A stretch of DNA of 8,415 bases from Rhodovulum sulfidophilum. GTDB taxonomy: Bacteria > Pseudomonadota > Alphaproteobacteria > Rhodobacterales > Rhodobacteraceae. The translations under genes were made by a program, and so were the position numbers. The stretch is taken from contig QFPW01000049.1 of NCBI GenBank assembly GCA_003241785.1, positions 1 to 8,415 on the forward strand, in the 5' to 3' direction. Below are positions 7,475 to 8,415 of this stretch, in pieces (the first letter of the stretch is position 1; each line of letters opens with the position of its first letter). The notes beneath the pieces were generated by a model. That model saw nothing but the letters and a program-made list of their open reading frames with translations. It was not told the DNA's origin and did no database searches.

Positions 7475-8318
7475 TCATGACTGCGTGCAAGTAATCCGCA
7501 CCTTGTCCGCCTCGGCAACGATCCTTGCGGCAAAGACAGAGGCATATCCACGACGAAAGCCATCCCCTCGCTCGAACAGGCGCTGGCCTGCCGTCTCGAT
7601 GACCGCGCTCAGCATCGATGCTGAGATCGTCACGGCACCCGCGCGGTCAAGCCTTGCCTGAAGACTTCTGGTTTCCTCCGCCGTTCGAGCTTGTAGTGCC
7701 CGAAGATAGGCCAAGCGCTCCTGCAACGATGAGTCTTCGAGGTCGAGCGCGCCGATTTCGATCGCTTTGCGCAACCGCTCCAGACGCCTCCGCGCCACGC
7801 CGGGTCACTTCGTCGAGCCGGCCAGCTCCGTCCCGCGCTATCTGCGCCTGCCGGCGTTTGAGGATCATCATCAAAATTGCCTCGATACGCTTCCGTTCCA
7901 GCAGCCGGCCTATCATGTGCTGGGCGACCAGCGTGTCGAGCGCATCGATCGGGATCGCGATGCCGGTGCATCGAGCAGTGTCCGTGCGCGCCGTCTTCTG
8001 GCAGGCATAATAGCGATAGCGCCCGGCCTTGCCGGTCCGCATGGTCATGAGTCCTCCACATTGCGCGCAATGCAGCAGGCCGGTCAGCATGTTCGGGCTG
8101 CTAATAAGATGCGGCACAAGCGTCTTCGGGTTGCGGCCGCGCAACAGCGTTTGAACGGCGTCGAACGTTGCCTGATCGATCAGCGGCGGCACGGCGGCGG
8201 TGATGACCTCATCATCCGGATTGCGCGTGTTGTCCTTGCCGCGCCGGTTAAATCGGTGCTGGCCGACATAGGTCGTTCGGGTCAGTATCGCGTGGATCTG
8301 GCCGATGCCCCAGCGTCC
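7475..8318 (-). pseudogene. Large serine recombinase, C-terminal remnant (no catalytic domain, frameshifted)
   Basis: Reading down from 8318, the frame begins GRWGIGQIHAIL...TYVG, the recombinase (PF07508-type) domain of large serine recombinases. A zinc beta-ribbon follows at 8069-7968 with Cys pairs CAQC and later C...C. Next comes a helical part (RLLERKRIEAIL...). At about 7797-7785 the homology jumps frame: after ...TRRGAEA it continues in the next frame as RRLERLRKAIEIGALDLE..., a coiled-coil-like C-terminus ending in RITCTQS at 7475. The jump fits a 1-nt insertion or 2-nt deletion. Upstream, the frame meets TGA at 8321-8319 exactly at the edge of the 95-bp repeat, so the N-terminal resolvase domain with its catalytic serine is absent. 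The product cannot recombine DNA. It is probably the relic of the integrase of the element that carried this region. GTG at 8192 could start a short zinc-ribbon peptide, but nothing suggests this is used. Confidence 0.85.
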
Positions 8319-8320
8319 TC

Positions 8321-8415
8321 AGAGGTGGCTTGGTTTGTCTGAACAGAATTCCGGCTACCGCTGAGTGGATCTCCGCCTCGGTTACGCCGCCGCCGGGATT
8401 GGCGCGGGCTGGTTG
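8321..8415. repeat. Right copy of the 95-bp inverted repeat at the window ends
   Basis: Exact reverse complement of 5-99. The match begins at 8321, where the recombinase remnant loses its reading frame, and reaches the last base of the window, so the true repeat may be longer. Any shared sequence outward of the window would extend it. Confidence 0.97.

Noticed and set aside
7767..8342. 191-codon plus-strand frame at the right end
   Set aside because: It is antisense to the serine recombinase remnant, whose recombinase domain and zinc ribbon are clearly on the minus strand.
5..8415. Reading the end repeats as transposon inverted repeats of one large transposon
   Set aside because: The repeat may extend outside the window, no target duplication can be seen, and an assembly or amplification artefact explains the same pattern, so I list it only as a repeat.

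Overview
The window is GC-rich and codon use favours G/C at third positions. The transposase and the recombinase remnant look like alphaproteobacterial accessory DNA (rhizobial, rhodobacterial or sphingomonad type). That placement is an inference from protein style, not from a marker gene. I see no core housekeeping gene, tRNA, rRNA or CRISPR array. It reads as a small piece of a mobile or defence island: one large intact cargo gene surrounded by broken genes and an insertion sequence.

Layout. (1) Positions 5-99 and 8321-8415 are a perfect 95-bp inverted repeat that closes both ends of the window. (2) On the minus strand at 56-304 is the N-terminal part of a DUF4238-type gene, cut off where it meets the left repeat copy. 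(3) After a short divergent intergenic region, one gene on the plus strand (447-5816, 1789 codons) fills most of the window. It encodes a STAND-type P-loop NTPase with an N-terminal PD-(D/E)XK nuclease-like domain and about 1,200 residues of unassigned C-terminal sequence. This is the Avs (antiviral STAND) type of architecture, and it is the likely cargo of interest. (4) A complete IS256-family element lies at 5903-7256. Its 23-bp imperfect inverted ends are flanked by an 8-bp target duplication, so its boundaries can be read directly. (5) At 7257-7474 is a short stretch with no convincing gene. (6) On the minus strand at 7475-8318 is the C-terminal part of a large serine recombinase. It lacks its catalytic domain, carries a frameshift, and is cut at its upstream end exactly where the right repeat copy begins.

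How it fits together. The nuclease-STAND protein probably acts alone: in known Avs proteins the C-terminal part senses a phage protein, the NTPase core oligomerises, and the nuclease domain degrades DNA. Nothing else in the window looks like a working partner. The recombinase remnant suggests that this DNA once travelled in a serine-integrase element. The IS landed 86 bp past the end of the big gene, between it and the recombinase remnant, and left the big gene intact. Two unrelated genes are both truncated at copies of the same repeat, which sits at both window ends in opposite orientation. This could be a real recombination or transposition boundary, or an assembly or amplification artefact; the sequence alone does not decide.
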